Source: Streptomyces pactum (lineage in GTDB: Bacteria > Actinomycetota > Actinomycetes > Streptomycetales > Streptomycetaceae). From it: a DNA stretch of 64,000 nucleotides. Under the pieces are notes generated by a model. The model saw only the letters and a program-made list of their open reading frames with translations. It was not told where the DNA came from and searched no databases. Of this stretch, positions 8,933 to 17,457 are shown piece by piece; position 1 is the first letter of the stretch; each line of letters opens with the position of its first letter. The position numbers and the translations under genes were made by a program. The stretch covers positions 7,130,001 to 7,194,000 of the forward strand of contig NZ_JACYXC010000001.1 of assembly GCF_016031615.1 (NCBI RefSeq), written 5' to 3'.

Positions 8933-8975
8933 TTGACCCGGGACGCTCGGCTTCCTATCTTGTTTGGCACCAAAC
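8933..8975 (+). promoter_or_regulatory. Sigma-70-type promoter with operator over the start site
   Basis: TTGACC at 8933-8938 and TATCTT at 8956-8961 are separated by exactly 17 bases, a strong housekeeping-like promoter for the operon that begins at 9167. A dyad GTTTGG-CA-CCAAAC (8962-8975) sits directly on the expected transcription start, which is where a repressor would block initiation. The leader to the GTG at 9167 is about 200 bases. Confidence 0.65.
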
Positions 8976-9166
8976 GATTTCGGTCGGCGCCGCCCGTCCC
9001 CGGCGCCCGCTCCCGCCGCGGCCCTGCCGCCCCTTCACCGGATCGTCCGGTTCCCCCCTCCGCGCCCTTCCCGTCCGTGACGCCCCGTCCGTCGAGGACC
9101 GGGCGGTGGGACGCACCCAGGTCCCGCCGCCCGAACCGCCCGCCCGCTCCGCGTAAGGAACCCGAA

Positions 9167-9973
9167 GTGACCCGTGTCCGTGGATACTTCCACCCCAAGA
9201 CGGCGACCGGTGCCTCGTCGCTGATCCCCGCCCCGCCCTGGCGCTACTCCGGCGACCTGCTCACCGTGGAGTACCGCACCGACCCCGCCCGGGTCCGGGA
9301 ACTGCTGCCCGAGCCGCTGGAACTCGCCGAGGAGGACCCCGGCGCGGTGGCCCTGATCTGGGCCGACTGGCAGTCCTGCGCCGACGGCGGGCGGGAACTG
9401 CTCGACCCGGTGCGCGCCCAGTACAAGGAGGCGTTCGCGGTCGTCCGCTGCCGGTACCGCGGGCGCACCTACACCCGCTGCGTCCACATCTGGGTGGACA
9501 AGGACTTCGCGCTCGCCCGCGGCCTGCACCAGGGCTACCCGAAGAAGCTGGGGTCGATCCACCAGACCCGGCCCCACCCCTACGGGCCCGCCCCGCGCAT
9601 CGAGGCCGGTGCCCGCTTCGGCGCCACCCTCGCCGCCGGGGACCGGCGCCTGGCCCAGGCCGTCGTCACCCTGCGCGAGCCGTCAAAGACGGCCGGCTTC
9701 GTCAACGCCCACCCGATGGCCCACCACCGCTGGCTCCCCTCCATCGAGAAGGGCGGCGGCCTCGCCCTGGACGAACTGGTCGAGTCCGGCGCCGCCTCCG
9801 TCGAGGGCGGGCAGCCCTGGACCGGGGACGCCGAACTGGAACTGTTCGAGGCGCCCACCGAGGAACTGGCCCGGCTGGAGGTCCGCGAACCGATCGCCGC
9901 CTACTACCGGCAGGTCGGCGTGGTCTGGGACGGCGGCCGCCTGCTCGAAACCGGCACGTCCGGCGCCGAATGA
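9167..9973 (+). CDS. Acetoacetate decarboxylase (ADC) family protein
   Basis: 268 residues from GTG 9167 with AAGGA at the right distance. The ADC superfamily beta-cone pattern is visible: VEYRTDPARVRELLPEPLEL near the N terminus, YKEAFAVVRCRYRGR, and HQGYPKKLGSIHQ, which carries the lysine pair where ADC places its Schiff-base Lys. True acetoacetate decarboxylases, dehydratase/aldolase relatives and enol-lactone-acting members share this fold, so the reaction is open. It is the first gene of the operon followed by HpaE-, HpaD- and FAH-like genes, so it may act on a ring-cleavage or decarboxylation intermediate (inference). Confidence 0.82.
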   Translation: MTRVRGYFHPKTATGASSLIPAPPWRYSGDLLTVEYRTDPARVRELLPEPLELAEEDPGAVALIWADWQSCADGGRELLDPVRAQYKEAFAVVRCRYRGRTYTRCVHIWVDKDFALARGLHQGYPKKLGSIHQTRPHPYGPAPRIEAGARFGATLAAGDRRLAQAVVTLREPSKTAGFVNAHPMAHHRWLPSIEKGGGLALDELVESGAASVEGGQPWTGDAELELFEAPTEELARLEVREPIAAYYRQVGVVWDGGRLLETGTSGAE

Positions 9974-10005
9974 CCCCCGCACCCCACGCCCGGAGAGCGC
10001 ACACC

Positions 10006-11469
10006 ATGAGCCAGCACCTGTTCACCGTCGCCGGAGTCGAGGTCGACACCCGGCACCACATCGGGGGAGCGCGCGTCGCCTCCGCCGAGACCTTCACCGA
10101 CGTCTCACCGATCGACGGCGGCGTCCTCGGGGAGATCTCCCGCGGCACCCCGGCGGAGGCCGGGGCGGCCGTCGCCGCCGCCAAGGACGCCTTCCCCGGC
10201 TGGGCCGCCACACCGCGCGCCGAACGCGCCCGCCTCCTGCGGGCGATCGCCGACGGCATCGACCGGCGCGCCGAGGAGCTGGCCGTCGTCGAGACCGCCG
10301 ACAACGGCGCCCTGCTGCGGTCCCACCGCCGCGGCGTCATGCCCCGCGTCGCCCACAACTTCCGCTTCTTCGCCGACCGGCTGCTGGCGCTGGACCACGA
10401 GGACTTCACCACCCGCGGCCACACCAACCACGTCACCTGGGACCCGGCCGGCCCCTGCGTCCTGATCACACCGTGGAACGCCCCGCTGATGCTGGCCACC
10501 TGGAAGGTCGCCCCCGCGCTCGCGGCCGGCAACACGGTGGTCCTCAAGCCCGCCGAGTGGACCCCGCTGACCGCCTCGCTGCTCGCCGACATCGCCGCCG
10601 AGGCGGGCCTGCCGGCCGGCGTCCTCAACGTCGTCCAGGGCTACGGCTCCGAGATCGGCGACGCCCTCACCGCCCACCCGGACGTGCGCCGGATCAGCTT
10701 CACCGGCTCCGTGCCCACCGCGCGGCACATCGCGGCCTCGGCCGCCGCGCACCTCACCCCGCTCAGCCTCGAACTCGGCGGCAAGTCACCGCTGCTGGTC
10801 TTCGCCGACGCCGACCTCGACCTCGCCGCGGACCTCGCCGTCGAGCAGTACGACAACGCCGGCCAGGTGTGCCTGGCGGCCACCCGGCTCCTGGTGGAGG
10901 AGAGCGTCGCCGAGGAGTTCACCCGCAGGTTCCTCGCCCGCGCCTCCCGGCTGCGCCAGGGCGACCCGCGCGACGAGGCCACCGACATCGGTCCCACCAT
11001 CCACCCCCGCCAGCTGGAGCGGGTCGACGGCTTCGTCCGCCGGGCGCTGGCCGACGGCGCCCGGGCCCTGATCGGCGGCCACCGGCGCGGGGACCGGTAC
11101 TACGCGCCGACCCTCCTCACCGACGTGCGCCAGGACTCCGAGATCGTCCAGGAGGAGGTCTTCGGCCCCGTGCTCACCCTGCAGACGTTCGGCGACGAGG
11201 ACGAGGCCGTGCGCCTGGCCAACGACACCGCCTACGGACTGGCCGCCACCGTCGCCACCGGCGACCCGGACCGCGCCGAACGCGTCACCGCACGCCTGGT
11301 GGCGGGCACCGTCTGGGTCAACTGCTTCTTCGTCCGCGACCTGCGGGCGCCGTTCGGCGGATCGCGCCGCTCGGGCATCGGCCGGGAGGGCGGCACCTGG
11401 AGCTTCGACTTCTACTGCGACCTCAAGAACACCGTCACCGCGCCGCGGGAGGGGCAGGACCATGGGTGA
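10006..11469 (+). CDS. hpaE: 5-carboxymethyl-2-hydroxymuconate semialdehyde dehydrogenase-like ALDH
   Basis: 487 residues from ATG 10006, chosen over the ATG at 9970 because GGAGAG precedes it. ALDH landmarks: TPWNAP at 155-160, KPAEWTPL at 181-188, FTGS at 232-235, Glu256 in LELGGKSP and Cys289 in NAGQVCLAATR. The WNAP variant, the FVRDLRAPFGGSRRSGIGREGG end and the neighbouring extradiol dioxygenase fit HpaE/HpcC, which oxidises the semialdehyde made from homoprotocatechuate. Its stop overlaps the start of the dioxygenase gene at 11462, so the two are translationally coupled. Confidence 0.85.
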   Translation: MSQHLFTVAGVEVDTRHHIGGARVASAETFTDVSPIDGGVLGEISRGTPAEAGAAVAAAKDAFPGWAATPRAERARLLRAIADGIDRRAEELAVVETADNGALLRSHRRGVMPRVAHNFRFFADRLLALDHEDFTTRGHTNHVTWDPAGPCVLITPWNAPLMLATWKVAPALAAGNTVVLKPAEWTPLTASLLADIAAEAGLPAGVLNVVQGYGSEIGDALTAHPDVRRISFTGSVPTARHIAASAAAHLTPLSLELGGKSPLLVFADADLDLAADLAVEQYDNAGQVCLAATRLLVEESVAEEFTRRFLARASRLRQGDPRDEATDIGPTIHPRQLERVDGFVRRALADGARALIGGHRRGDRYYAPTLLTDVRQDSEIVQEEVFGPVLTLQTFGDEDEAVRLANDTAYGLAATVATGDPDRAERVTARLVAGTVWVNCFFVRDLRAPFGGSRRSGIGREGGTWSFDFYCDLKNTVTAPREGQDHG

Positions 11470-13309
11470 GATCGTGGGGGCGGGCCTGCTCGCCCACGTC
11501 CCGACCATCGTGCTGCCCGAGACGACCCGCCGGCAGCTGAACGAGGGCAAGGAGATCAGCCTCGTCACCGGCCTGCGGCAACTGCGCCGGGAGGTGTTCG
11601 AGCGCGACGACTACGACACCGTGGTCGTCCTGGACTCCCACTGGGCCACCACCGTCGAGTTCGTCGTCACCGCCCAGGCCCGCAGGGCCGGCCTGTTCAC
11701 CTCCGAGGAACTGCCGCGCGGCATGTGCCGCATGCCCTACGACTTCCCCGGCGACCCCGAACTCGCCCGCAACGTCGCCTCGTTCGCCGACCGGCACGGC
11801 ACCTGGATCACCCCCATCGACGACCCGTACCTGCCGGTGTACTACGCCACCACCAACCTGTGGAAGTACCTCGGCGAGGGCCTGCCCGACAAACGCTGGG
11901 TGAGCATCGGCGTCTGCCAGACCGGCGACATGGAGGACCACCTGCGCCTCGGCCGCGCCCTGGCCGACGGCATCGCGGCCACCCCCGGCCGCCGGGTGCT
12001 GCTGATCGCCTCCGGGGCGCTGTCGCACACCTTCTGGCCGCTGCGCGAACTGCGCGACCACGAGGCCAGCGACCCGGCGCACATCTTCACCCCCGAGGCG
12101 CGGGCGGCCGACGAGGAACGCATCGCCTGGTTCAAGGAGGGCCGCCACGACCGGGTCCTGGACACCATGGACGCGTTCGGGCGGTTCAAGCCCGAGGCGA
12201 AGTTCTTCCACTACCTGATGATGGCCGGGGCCCTCGGCGAGCACGCGTGCACCGCGCGCGGCCGCCAGTACGGCGAGTACGAGAACTCCGTCGGCACCGG
12301 CCAGGTCCTGCTCTGGTTCGACCGCCCCGCCGACGGCTGGACCGGCCCCGGCCGGTCCGCCCCCGGCCGCCGCCCCCGCCGACTCCCACGACCCCGCCTG
12401 ACCAACCGGTCGGCACCGCCACCGAAGCCCCGCAAGACAAGCCGTAGCCAGAGAGGCCCCACCATGCCCGAGTACCGCCGCGTCCTGCTCGACGGCGCGA
12501 CCGTGGAGACGGTCCGCGACGGCGACGAACTGATCGCCGCGGACGGCCGGCGCGTCGGCGTCGAGGACGCCCACCACCTGCCGCCCGTCGTCCCGTCCAA
12601 GGTGATCGCGGTGCACCTCAACCACCGCAGCCGGGTGGAGGAGTTCCGGATCGGCCTGCCCGACACCCCCACCTACTTCCACAAGCCGACCTCGGCGCTC
12701 AACGCCCACCGCGGAGCGGTCGTCCGGCCCGAGGGCTGCTCCTGGCTCAACTACGAGGGAGAGGTCGCCATCGTCATCGGCAGGACCGCCCGCAACATCG
12801 CCCCGGACCGCGCGGGCGACTACATCGCGGGGTACACCGTCGCCAACGACTTCGGCCTGCACGACTTCCGGGACACCGACGCCGGGTCCATGCTCCGGGT
12901 GAAGGGCTCCGACACCCTCTGCCCGCTCGGCCCCGGCCTGGTCACCGACTGGGACTTCCGGGGCAAGCGGCTGCGGACCCTGGTCAACGGAGCCGTCGTC
13001 CAGGACGGCTCCACCGACGAGATGACCTGGGACATGCACTACCTGGTCGCCGACATCGCCCGCACCATCACCCTGTACCCCGGCGACGTCCTGCTGTCCG
13101 GCACCCCGGCCAACTCCCGGCCGGTCGCGCCGGGCGACGTCGTCGAGGTCGAGGTCGAGGGCCTGGGCCGGCTCACCAACCACGTCGTCACCGGGCCCGC
13201 ACCCGTCCGCACCGACGTCGGCGCCCAGCCCACCGAGTCCGAGGAGGTGCTGTCCACCGCGCTCGGCGGGGACTGGGAGTTCCGTGGCATCAGGCCGCCC
13301 CGGCGCTGA
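11462..13309 (+). CDS. hpaD: HpaD-type extradiol dioxygenase running in frame into FAH/HpaG-like protein (615 codons)
   Basis: The sequence has no stop between two enzyme genes. Residues 1-295 are a LigB-class 3,4-dihydroxyphenylacetate 2,3-dioxygenase: HVP near the start, VVLDSHW, FTSEELPRGM, the LIASGALSHTFW metal/active-site segment and NSVGTGQVLLWF, matching HpaD of E. coli. From about codon 334 the frame is a fumarylacetoacetate-hydrolase-fold protein. The joining 45 residues are Arg/Pro-rich with poor GC3 and look like a wrong frame. Removing one C from the 5-C run at 12360-12364 gives a natural tail ending at a TGA at 12399-12401. I therefore think these are two genes joined by a one-base insertion or sequence error; a true fusion is less likely. 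Confidence 0.8.
   Translation: MGEIVGAGLLAHVPTIVLPETTRRQLNEGKEISLVTGLRQLRREVFERDDYDTVVVLDSHWATTVEFVVTAQARRAGLFTSEELPRGMCRMPYDFPGDPELARNVASFADRHGTWITPIDDPYLPVYYATTNLWKYLGEGLPDKRWVSIGVCQTGDMEDHLRLGRALADGIAATPGRRVLLIASGALSHTFWPLRELRDHEASDPAHIFTPEARAADEERIAWFKEGRHDRVLDTMDAFGRFKPEAKFFHYLMMAGALGEHACTARGRQYGEYENSVGTGQVLLWFDRPADGWTGPGRSAPGRRPRRLPRPRLTNRSAPPPKPRKTSRSQRGPTMPEYRRVLLDGATVETVRDGDELIAADGRRVGVEDAHHLPPVVPSKVIAVHLNHRSRVEEFRIGLPDTPTYFHKPTSALNAHRGAVVRPEGCSWLNYEGEVAIVIGRTARNIAPDRAGDYIAGYTVANDFGLHDFRDTDAGSMLRVKGSDTLCPLGPGLVTDWDFRGKRLRTLVNGAVVQDGSTDEMTWDMHYLVADIARTITLYPGDVLLSGTPANSRPVAPGDVVEVEVEGLGRLTNHVVTGPAPVRTDVGAQPTESEEVLSTALGGDWEFRGIRPPRR
12399..12401 (+). other. Probable lost stop codon of the dioxygenase gene
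   Basis: In the +1 frame the stretch 12342-12398 encodes an Ala/Pro-rich tail in which every third base is G or C, ending in TGA here; the as-read frame has several A-ending codons (CGA, CCA, CGA) over the same bases. This is the expected signature of a one-base shift just upstream. Confidence 0.55.
12464..13309 (+). CDS. Fumarylacetoacetate hydrolase family protein (HpaG-like isomerase/decarboxylase)
   Basis: 281 residues if started at the ATG at 12464, which has GAGAGG seven bases upstream, so it can be translated independently of the frame it shares with the dioxygenase. The FAH fold is clear: VIAVHLNHRSRVEEF, PTYFHKPTSALNAH, the acidic metal site NYEGEVAIVIGR, GYTVANDFGLHDFR, KGSDTLCPLGPG and the C-terminal LLSGTPANSRPVAPGD. 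HpaG enzymes decarboxylate and isomerise 5-carboxymethyl-2-oxo-hex-3-ene-dioate after HpaE. Position directly after HpaD and HpaE supports that role. Fumarylpyruvate or acylpyruvate hydrolysis is the alternative. Confidence 0.85.
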   Translation: MPEYRRVLLDGATVETVRDGDELIAADGRRVGVEDAHHLPPVVPSKVIAVHLNHRSRVEEFRIGLPDTPTYFHKPTSALNAHRGAVVRPEGCSWLNYEGEVAIVIGRTARNIAPDRAGDYIAGYTVANDFGLHDFRDTDAGSMLRVKGSDTLCPLGPGLVTDWDFRGKRLRTLVNGAVVQDGSTDEMTWDMHYLVADIARTITLYPGDVLLSGTPANSRPVAPGDVVEVEVEGLGRLTNHVVTGPAPVRTDVGAQPTESEEVLSTALGGDWEFRGIRPPRR

Positions 13310-13338
13310 CCTGCGGCCCCGCCGGTAGGCTCGGCACC

Positions 13339-13986
13339 ATGACCGACCCCGCCGAGCCCGCCGGCGCCCGTGGCGCCCGCAAGCCCGTGACCAACTACGG
13401 GTCGGGCCGGGGCGCCCTGCTGGACGCCGCGGTGCGCGTGGTGGCCCGCGGCGGGCTGCGGGGGCTGACCTACCGAGCCGTCGCCGAGGAGGCCGGGGTC
13501 ACCCACGGGCTCGTCGTCCACCACTTCGGATCCCGCGACGCCCTCATCGAAGAGGCCGTGGACCACGCCTTCCGCTCCTCGCTCGACGTCAGCTCCCTCG
13601 ACACCGGCGCGGAGCGGGCGGCCGACTTCGCGGCCGGTCTGGGCGCCATGGTCGAGGCCGGGCCGGACCTCCAGGCCTTCCAGTACGAACTGCTCCTGGA
13701 GTCCCGCCGGAGGCCGGAGCTGATGCCCCGGCTGCGCGCCCTGTACGACGAGTACGTCGCCACCGCCCGGCGCGACCTGTCCCGGATCCTGAACCGGCCG
13801 GTCGACCGGGGGCTGTCCCGGCTGGTCTTCGCCGCGCTGGAGGGCCTGGTGCTGCACCAGCTCGTCTTCGGCGAGCGCGAGGTGACCGAGGAGGCGCTGG
13901 CGGAGCTGCGGGCGCTGCTGGAACGACTGGTGGACGAGGACGAGGACGAGGGCGCGGGCGCGGGCGGGGAGCCGGGCGAGGGCTAG
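13339..13986 (+). CDS. TetR family transcriptional regulator
   Basis: 215 residues starting at ATG 13339, 29 bases after the FAH-like gene. The N-terminal TetR domain has LLDAAVRVVARGGLRGLTYR, the helix-turn-helix AVAEEAGVTHGLVVHHF and GSRDALIEEAV. The ligand domain is all-helical and ends in an acidic tail DEDEDEGAGAGG. Last gene of the ring-cleavage operon, so likely its repressor; the dyads at 8915-8928 and 8962-8975 are candidate binding sites (inference). Confidence 0.9.
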   Translation: MTDPAEPAGARGARKPVTNYGSGRGALLDAAVRVVARGGLRGLTYRAVAEEAGVTHGLVVHHFGSRDALIEEAVDHAFRSSLDVSSLDTGAERAADFAAGLGAMVEAGPDLQAFQYELLLESRRRPELMPRLRALYDEYVATARRDLSRILNRPVDRGLSRLVFAALEGLVLHQLVFGEREVTEEALAELRALLERLVDEDEDEGAGAGGEPGEG

Positions 13987-14022
13987 CACGGGAACCGCGG
14001 CCGCGGCACCCGCGCCCGCGCC

Positions 14023-14182
14023 CGCGCGGTGGGGTCCGGTGTCCGCGACCCTGGCCCGCGCGGCGGGGTCCGGTGTACGCGGCCCGGGCCCGTTCCCGCG
14101 CGCGCTCCGGACGTACGGACGACCGGACGACCGGGGCGAACAGACGCCACGGACGAACAGATGCCCGGACGAACAGATGCCC
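14023..14182. repeat. Two short direct-repeat pairs in the gap 13987-14327
   Basis: A 28-base unit CGCGCGGYGGGGTCCGGTGT is repeated near 14023-14050 and 14057-14084. GGACGAACAGATGCCC occurs twice head to tail at 14151-14166 and 14167-14182, with a degenerate third copy just upstream. The rest of the gap is GC-rich and shows no gene. Confidence 0.75.
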
Positions 14183-14327
14183 GGACGGCGGGACGGCCGC
14201 CGACCGGCCCACCGCACCCCCCCGCGGGAAGCGGGCCGGGAAACGGTCGCACCCGCACGGCCCCCGGCGGACCGCCGCCTCACATCCCTACCTTCACGAC
14301 CCCTCCCTCACGAAACGAGGACGCACG

Positions 14328-15812
14328 GTGGACCTCACCCACGACGACTGGAAACGCCGCGCCGCGACACTCCGGTTCCACGGCTCGCACCTGATCGACG
14401 GCCGCTCCCACGAGGGGAACGGCACCTTCACCGTCGTGTCGCCGAGGGACGGCAGGGCCCTGGCGGACGTCGCCGACGCCGGCGCGACCGAGGTCGACCT
14501 GGCCGTCGCGGCGGCCCGCCGCGCCTTCGACGAGGGGCCCTGGCCCCGGCTCGCGCCCGCCGAACGCGGCCGGACGCTGCTCCGCCTCGCCGACCTGATC
14601 GAACAGCGGCGGACGGACCTCGCCCTCACCGTCAGCCTGGAGATGGGCAAGCTCGTCACCGACGCCTACCACATCGAACTGCGCGCCCTGATCGCCACGT
14701 TCCGCTGGTACGGGGAGCTGGCCGGCAAACTCACCGACGAGTCCCCGCACACCGCGCCCGAGGCCCTCGCCCTCGTCACCCGCGAACCGACCGGCGTCGT
14801 GGGCGCCATCGTGCCCTGGAACTTCCCGCTGACCCTCGCCGGCTGGAAGGTCGCGCCCGCCCTCGCCGCCGGCTGCACCGTCGTCCTCAAGCCGTCGGAG
14901 AAGTCCCCCCTGTCGGCCCTGCTCCTGGCCCGGTTGGCCACCGAGGCGGGGCTGCCGCCCGGCGTCCTCAACGTGGTGGCCGGCGACGGACCGGTCGCCG
15001 GCCGGGCCCTCGGCCTCCACCCCGGCGTCGATGTCCTCGCCTTCACCGGCTCCACCGCGGTGGGCCGCCACTATCTGCGCTACGCCGCCGACTCCAACCT
15101 CAAGCGCGTCTGGCTGGAACTGGGCGGGAAGTCCCCCAACATCATCCTGCCCGACGCCCCCGACCTGGAGCAGGCCGCCGCCACCGCGGCCTGGGGCGTC
15201 TTCTTCAACCAGGGCGAGATGTGCACCGCACCCTCCCGGCTGCTGGTGCACTCCTCCATCGCCGAACGCGTCACCGAGGCGGTGGTCGAACGGGCCCGCG
15301 CCCTGCGGGTCGGCGATCCGCTCGACCCGGCGTCCGAGATGGGGGCGCTGGCCGGCCACGACCACCTCGACCGGGTGCTCGGCCACGTCCGCGCCGCCGT
15401 GGACGACGGCGCCCGGCTGCGCACCGGGGGACAGCCCCTGCAGACCGGAACCGGTGGCGCCTACCTGCGGCCCACGGTGTTCGACCGGGTGGCCCCCGAC
15501 ACGGCGCTGGCCCGGGAGGAGGTCTTCGGACCGGTGCTGTCCGTCCTCACCTTCGACGACCTCGACGAGGCGGTGGCCCTCGCCAACGCCACCGACTACG
15601 GCCTCGCCGCCGGCCTGTGGACCTCCGACCTGTCCACCGCCCACCGGGTCTCGCGCGCCCTGCGGGCCGGCACCGTCTGGGTCAACTGCTACGAGGAGGG
15701 CGACCTCACGGTGCCCTTCGGCGGCATGAAGCAGTCGGGCAACGGCCGGGACAAGTCCGCCCACGCCCTGGAGAAGTACACCGAACTCAAGACCACCTGG
15801 ATCCGGCTGTGA
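14328..15812 (+). CDS. puuC: Gamma-glutamyl-gamma-aminobutyraldehyde dehydrogenase-like ALDH
   Basis: 494 residues from GTG 14328 with GAGGA upstream. It matches PuuC closely: IVPWNFPLTLAGWK, LKPSEKSPLSALLLARL, Glu264 in WLELGGKSPN, nucleophile Cys299 in FFNQGEMCTAPS, and the end GDLTVPFGGMKQSGNGRDKS then HALEKYTELKTTWI, which is almost PuuC word for word. PuuC oxidises gamma-glutamyl aldehydes formed after amine oxidation in the Puu route. The next gene, a PuuD-like hydrolase, overlaps its stop by four bases, so product transfer and co-expression are expected. No PuuB-type oxidase is adjacent. Confidence 0.92.
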   Translation: MDLTHDDWKRRAATLRFHGSHLIDGRSHEGNGTFTVVSPRDGRALADVADAGATEVDLAVAAARRAFDEGPWPRLAPAERGRTLLRLADLIEQRRTDLALTVSLEMGKLVTDAYHIELRALIATFRWYGELAGKLTDESPHTAPEALALVTREPTGVVGAIVPWNFPLTLAGWKVAPALAAGCTVVLKPSEKSPLSALLLARLATEAGLPPGVLNVVAGDGPVAGRALGLHPGVDVLAFTGSTAVGRHYLRYAADSNLKRVWLELGGKSPNIILPDAPDLEQAAATAAWGVFFNQGEMCTAPSRLLVHSSIAERVTEAVVERARALRVGDPLDPASEMGALAGHDHLDRVLGHVRAAVDDGARLRTGGQPLQTGTGGAYLRPTVFDRVAPDTALAREEVFGPVLSVLTFDDLDEAVALANATDYGLAAGLWTSDLSTAHRVSRALRAGTVWVNCYEEGDLTVPFGGMKQSGNGRDKSAHALEKYTELKTTWIRL

Positions 15813-16543
15813 CCCGCCCCGCACGCCCGCTCGTGGCGATCCCGGCCCGCTTCTCCGCCTCCGCCTCCGCGCTGCGCCACGCGGCCGAGGTCACCGCGCG
15901 GGCCCTGGCCGAGGCCGTCTGGCGGGCCGGCGGCGAGCCCGTCACCCTGCACCCGCACGCACCCGGCGGCCGGCGCGACCCGGCCGGGACCGCCGAGCGC
16001 CTCGCTCGCTTCGACGCCCTCCTGCTCCCCGGCGGGGGAGACCTCTCGCCGTACCGCTACGGCGCCGAGCGGGTCCACGAGTCCGTCTACGACGTGGACG
16101 ACGAGCAGGACGCCTTCGACCTCGAAGCCGCGGCTCAGGCGCTGCGGTCGGGGATGCCGCTGCTGGCGGTCTGCCGCGGTCTGCACGTGGTCAACACCGT
16201 GCTCGGCGGCACCCTCCACCAGGACATGGGCGGGCCGGGCCGCGAGCACCGGCACATCCGGCACCCGGTCCGCCTCGCCCCCGGCTCCGCCGTGGCCTCC
16301 CTCGTGGGGGCCGGCACGGTCCGGGCGTCCTGCTACCACCACCAGCACATCGATCGGCTCGGCACCTCGCTCGTCGTCACCGGGCGGGCCGCGGACGGCA
16401 CGGTGGAGGCGGTGGAGGCACCCGGGGCCGGCGGCTGGTTCCTCGGCGTGCAGTGGCACCCCGAGGACGACGCGGCGCACGACGCCGCCCAGCAGAGCCT
16501 GTTCGGCGCGCTGGTCCGCGCGGCGCGGGGGGAGGACCGCTGA
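15809..16543 (+). CDS. puuD: Gamma-glutamyl-gamma-aminobutyrate hydrolase-like peptidase C26
   Basis: 244 residues from the GTG in the GTGA overlap at 15809. Class I glutamine-amidotransferase fold: LLPGGGDLSPYRYG, nucleophile Cys122 in LAVCRGLHVVN, and the catalytic His/Glu in GVQWHPEDD. The YYHHQ-like CYHHQHIDRLG motif is typical of the C26 gamma-Glu hydrolases such as PuuD. It releases glutamate from gamma-glutamylated acids, closing the route opened by the GS-like ligase. Coupled to the PuuC-like gene. Confidence 0.9.
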   Translation: MTRPARPLVAIPARFSASASALRHAAEVTARALAEAVWRAGGEPVTLHPHAPGGRRDPAGTAERLARFDALLLPGGGDLSPYRYGAERVHESVYDVDDEQDAFDLEAAAQALRSGMPLLAVCRGLHVVNTVLGGTLHQDMGGPGREHRHIRHPVRLAPGSAVASLVGAGTVRASCYHHQHIDRLGTSLVVTGRAADGTVEAVEAPGAGGWFLGVQWHPEDDAAHDAAQQSLFGALVRAARGEDR

Positions 16544-16564
16544 ACGGGGCGGGGGCGCGGTGGT

Positions 16565-17140
16565 TCAGTCCCGGGACGGCCGCCGGCCGCTGCGCCGGGG
16601 CGCGGGCCGTGCCCCGTCCAGCAGTGCACGGCGGCGGGCCTCGCCGTGCCGTTCCACCTGGAGCACCACCCGGCGCAGCCCGTCCGCGAGGGTGCGGCAC
16701 TCCTCGTCGGTCAGCGGGGTCGTCACGAACGCCTCCTCCGCGTTGACCTCGGGGAAGACCCGCCGCATGAACTCCTCGCCCTCCGGCGTCAGGCGCAGCA
16801 GCACCAGCCGGCCGTCGGTGGGATGGCCGGTGCGGGCGAGCAGCCCGCGCGACTCCAGGGTGCGGGCGACGCCGGTCAGCGTCCCCTTGGAGATGCCCGC
16901 CTCCTCGGCGACGTGCCGGGTCTCCGGCTCCTCCCAGATCCAGACCACCCACAGCACGACGAACGCGGTCCAGGTCAGGTCCGAGCTGCGCAGGACGGAG
17001 TTCTCCAGGTGGTGGCGGACGATGGCGGCGGCCCGGTGGATGTTGGCGACGGCCGCCATCTGCTCCCGCCGCAGGGGGATGTCCCCGAGCTGGGTCCTGG
17101 CGCGCCGCTCCGTCTCGGTGATGGATCGCTGGCCCGGCAC
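16565..17140 (-). CDS. MarR family transcriptional regulator
   Basis: 191 residues from GTG 17140, which has AGGGGG five bases upstream; a GTG at 17188 would add 16 residues without a good ribosome site. The winged helix is visible as LTWTAFVVLWVVWIWEEPET, the recognition segment HVAEEAGISKGTLTGVARTLESRGL and the wing TGHPTDGRLVLLRLTPEG. The C-terminal helix is very basic. It converges with puuD, leaving 21 bases between stops, and probably controls one of the neighbouring catabolic operons. Confidence 0.88.
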   Translation of the reverse strand: MPGQRSITETERRARTQLGDIPLRREQMAAVANIHRAAAIVRHHLENSVLRSSDLTWTAFVVLWVVWIWEEPETRHVAEEAGISKGTLTGVARTLESRGLLARTGHPTDGRLVLLRLTPEGEEFMRRVFPEVNAEEAFVTTPLTDEECRTLADGLRRVVLQVERHGEARRRALLDGARPAPRRSGRRPSRD

Positions 17141-17457
17141 GCGTGCCCCCTGGTTCTCCGTGCGGAACCGGCCGCCCCGCGGGCTCACCCGGTCGTACGG
17201 AACCCCAGTGTACGAGCCGGTCGCCCCCGCTCCGGCGGCGCGCCCGGCACCGGCCCTCACCGACCCTGCCGCCCTTCCGCCGGCCCGGCCCGCCGGCCGA
17301 CCGGGCGGCACCTGCCGGCCCCTCGGCTCCGCGGTTCGCCGGCGGCCGGAAGGCACCGCGGCAGGTGGCCGCCGGTCCCGGCCCGTACCCGTACGCGTGG
17401 CCCGTGCCCCGCCGGATCGGTGGGGACGGGCCGTGTCGCTTCGATGCTGTGGCGCGG
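17141..17457. other. Intergenic, no gene seen
   Basis: GC-rich leader of the MarR gene and downstream region of the carrier gene. I see no convincing promoter, terminator or conserved small frame. Confidence 0.5.
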
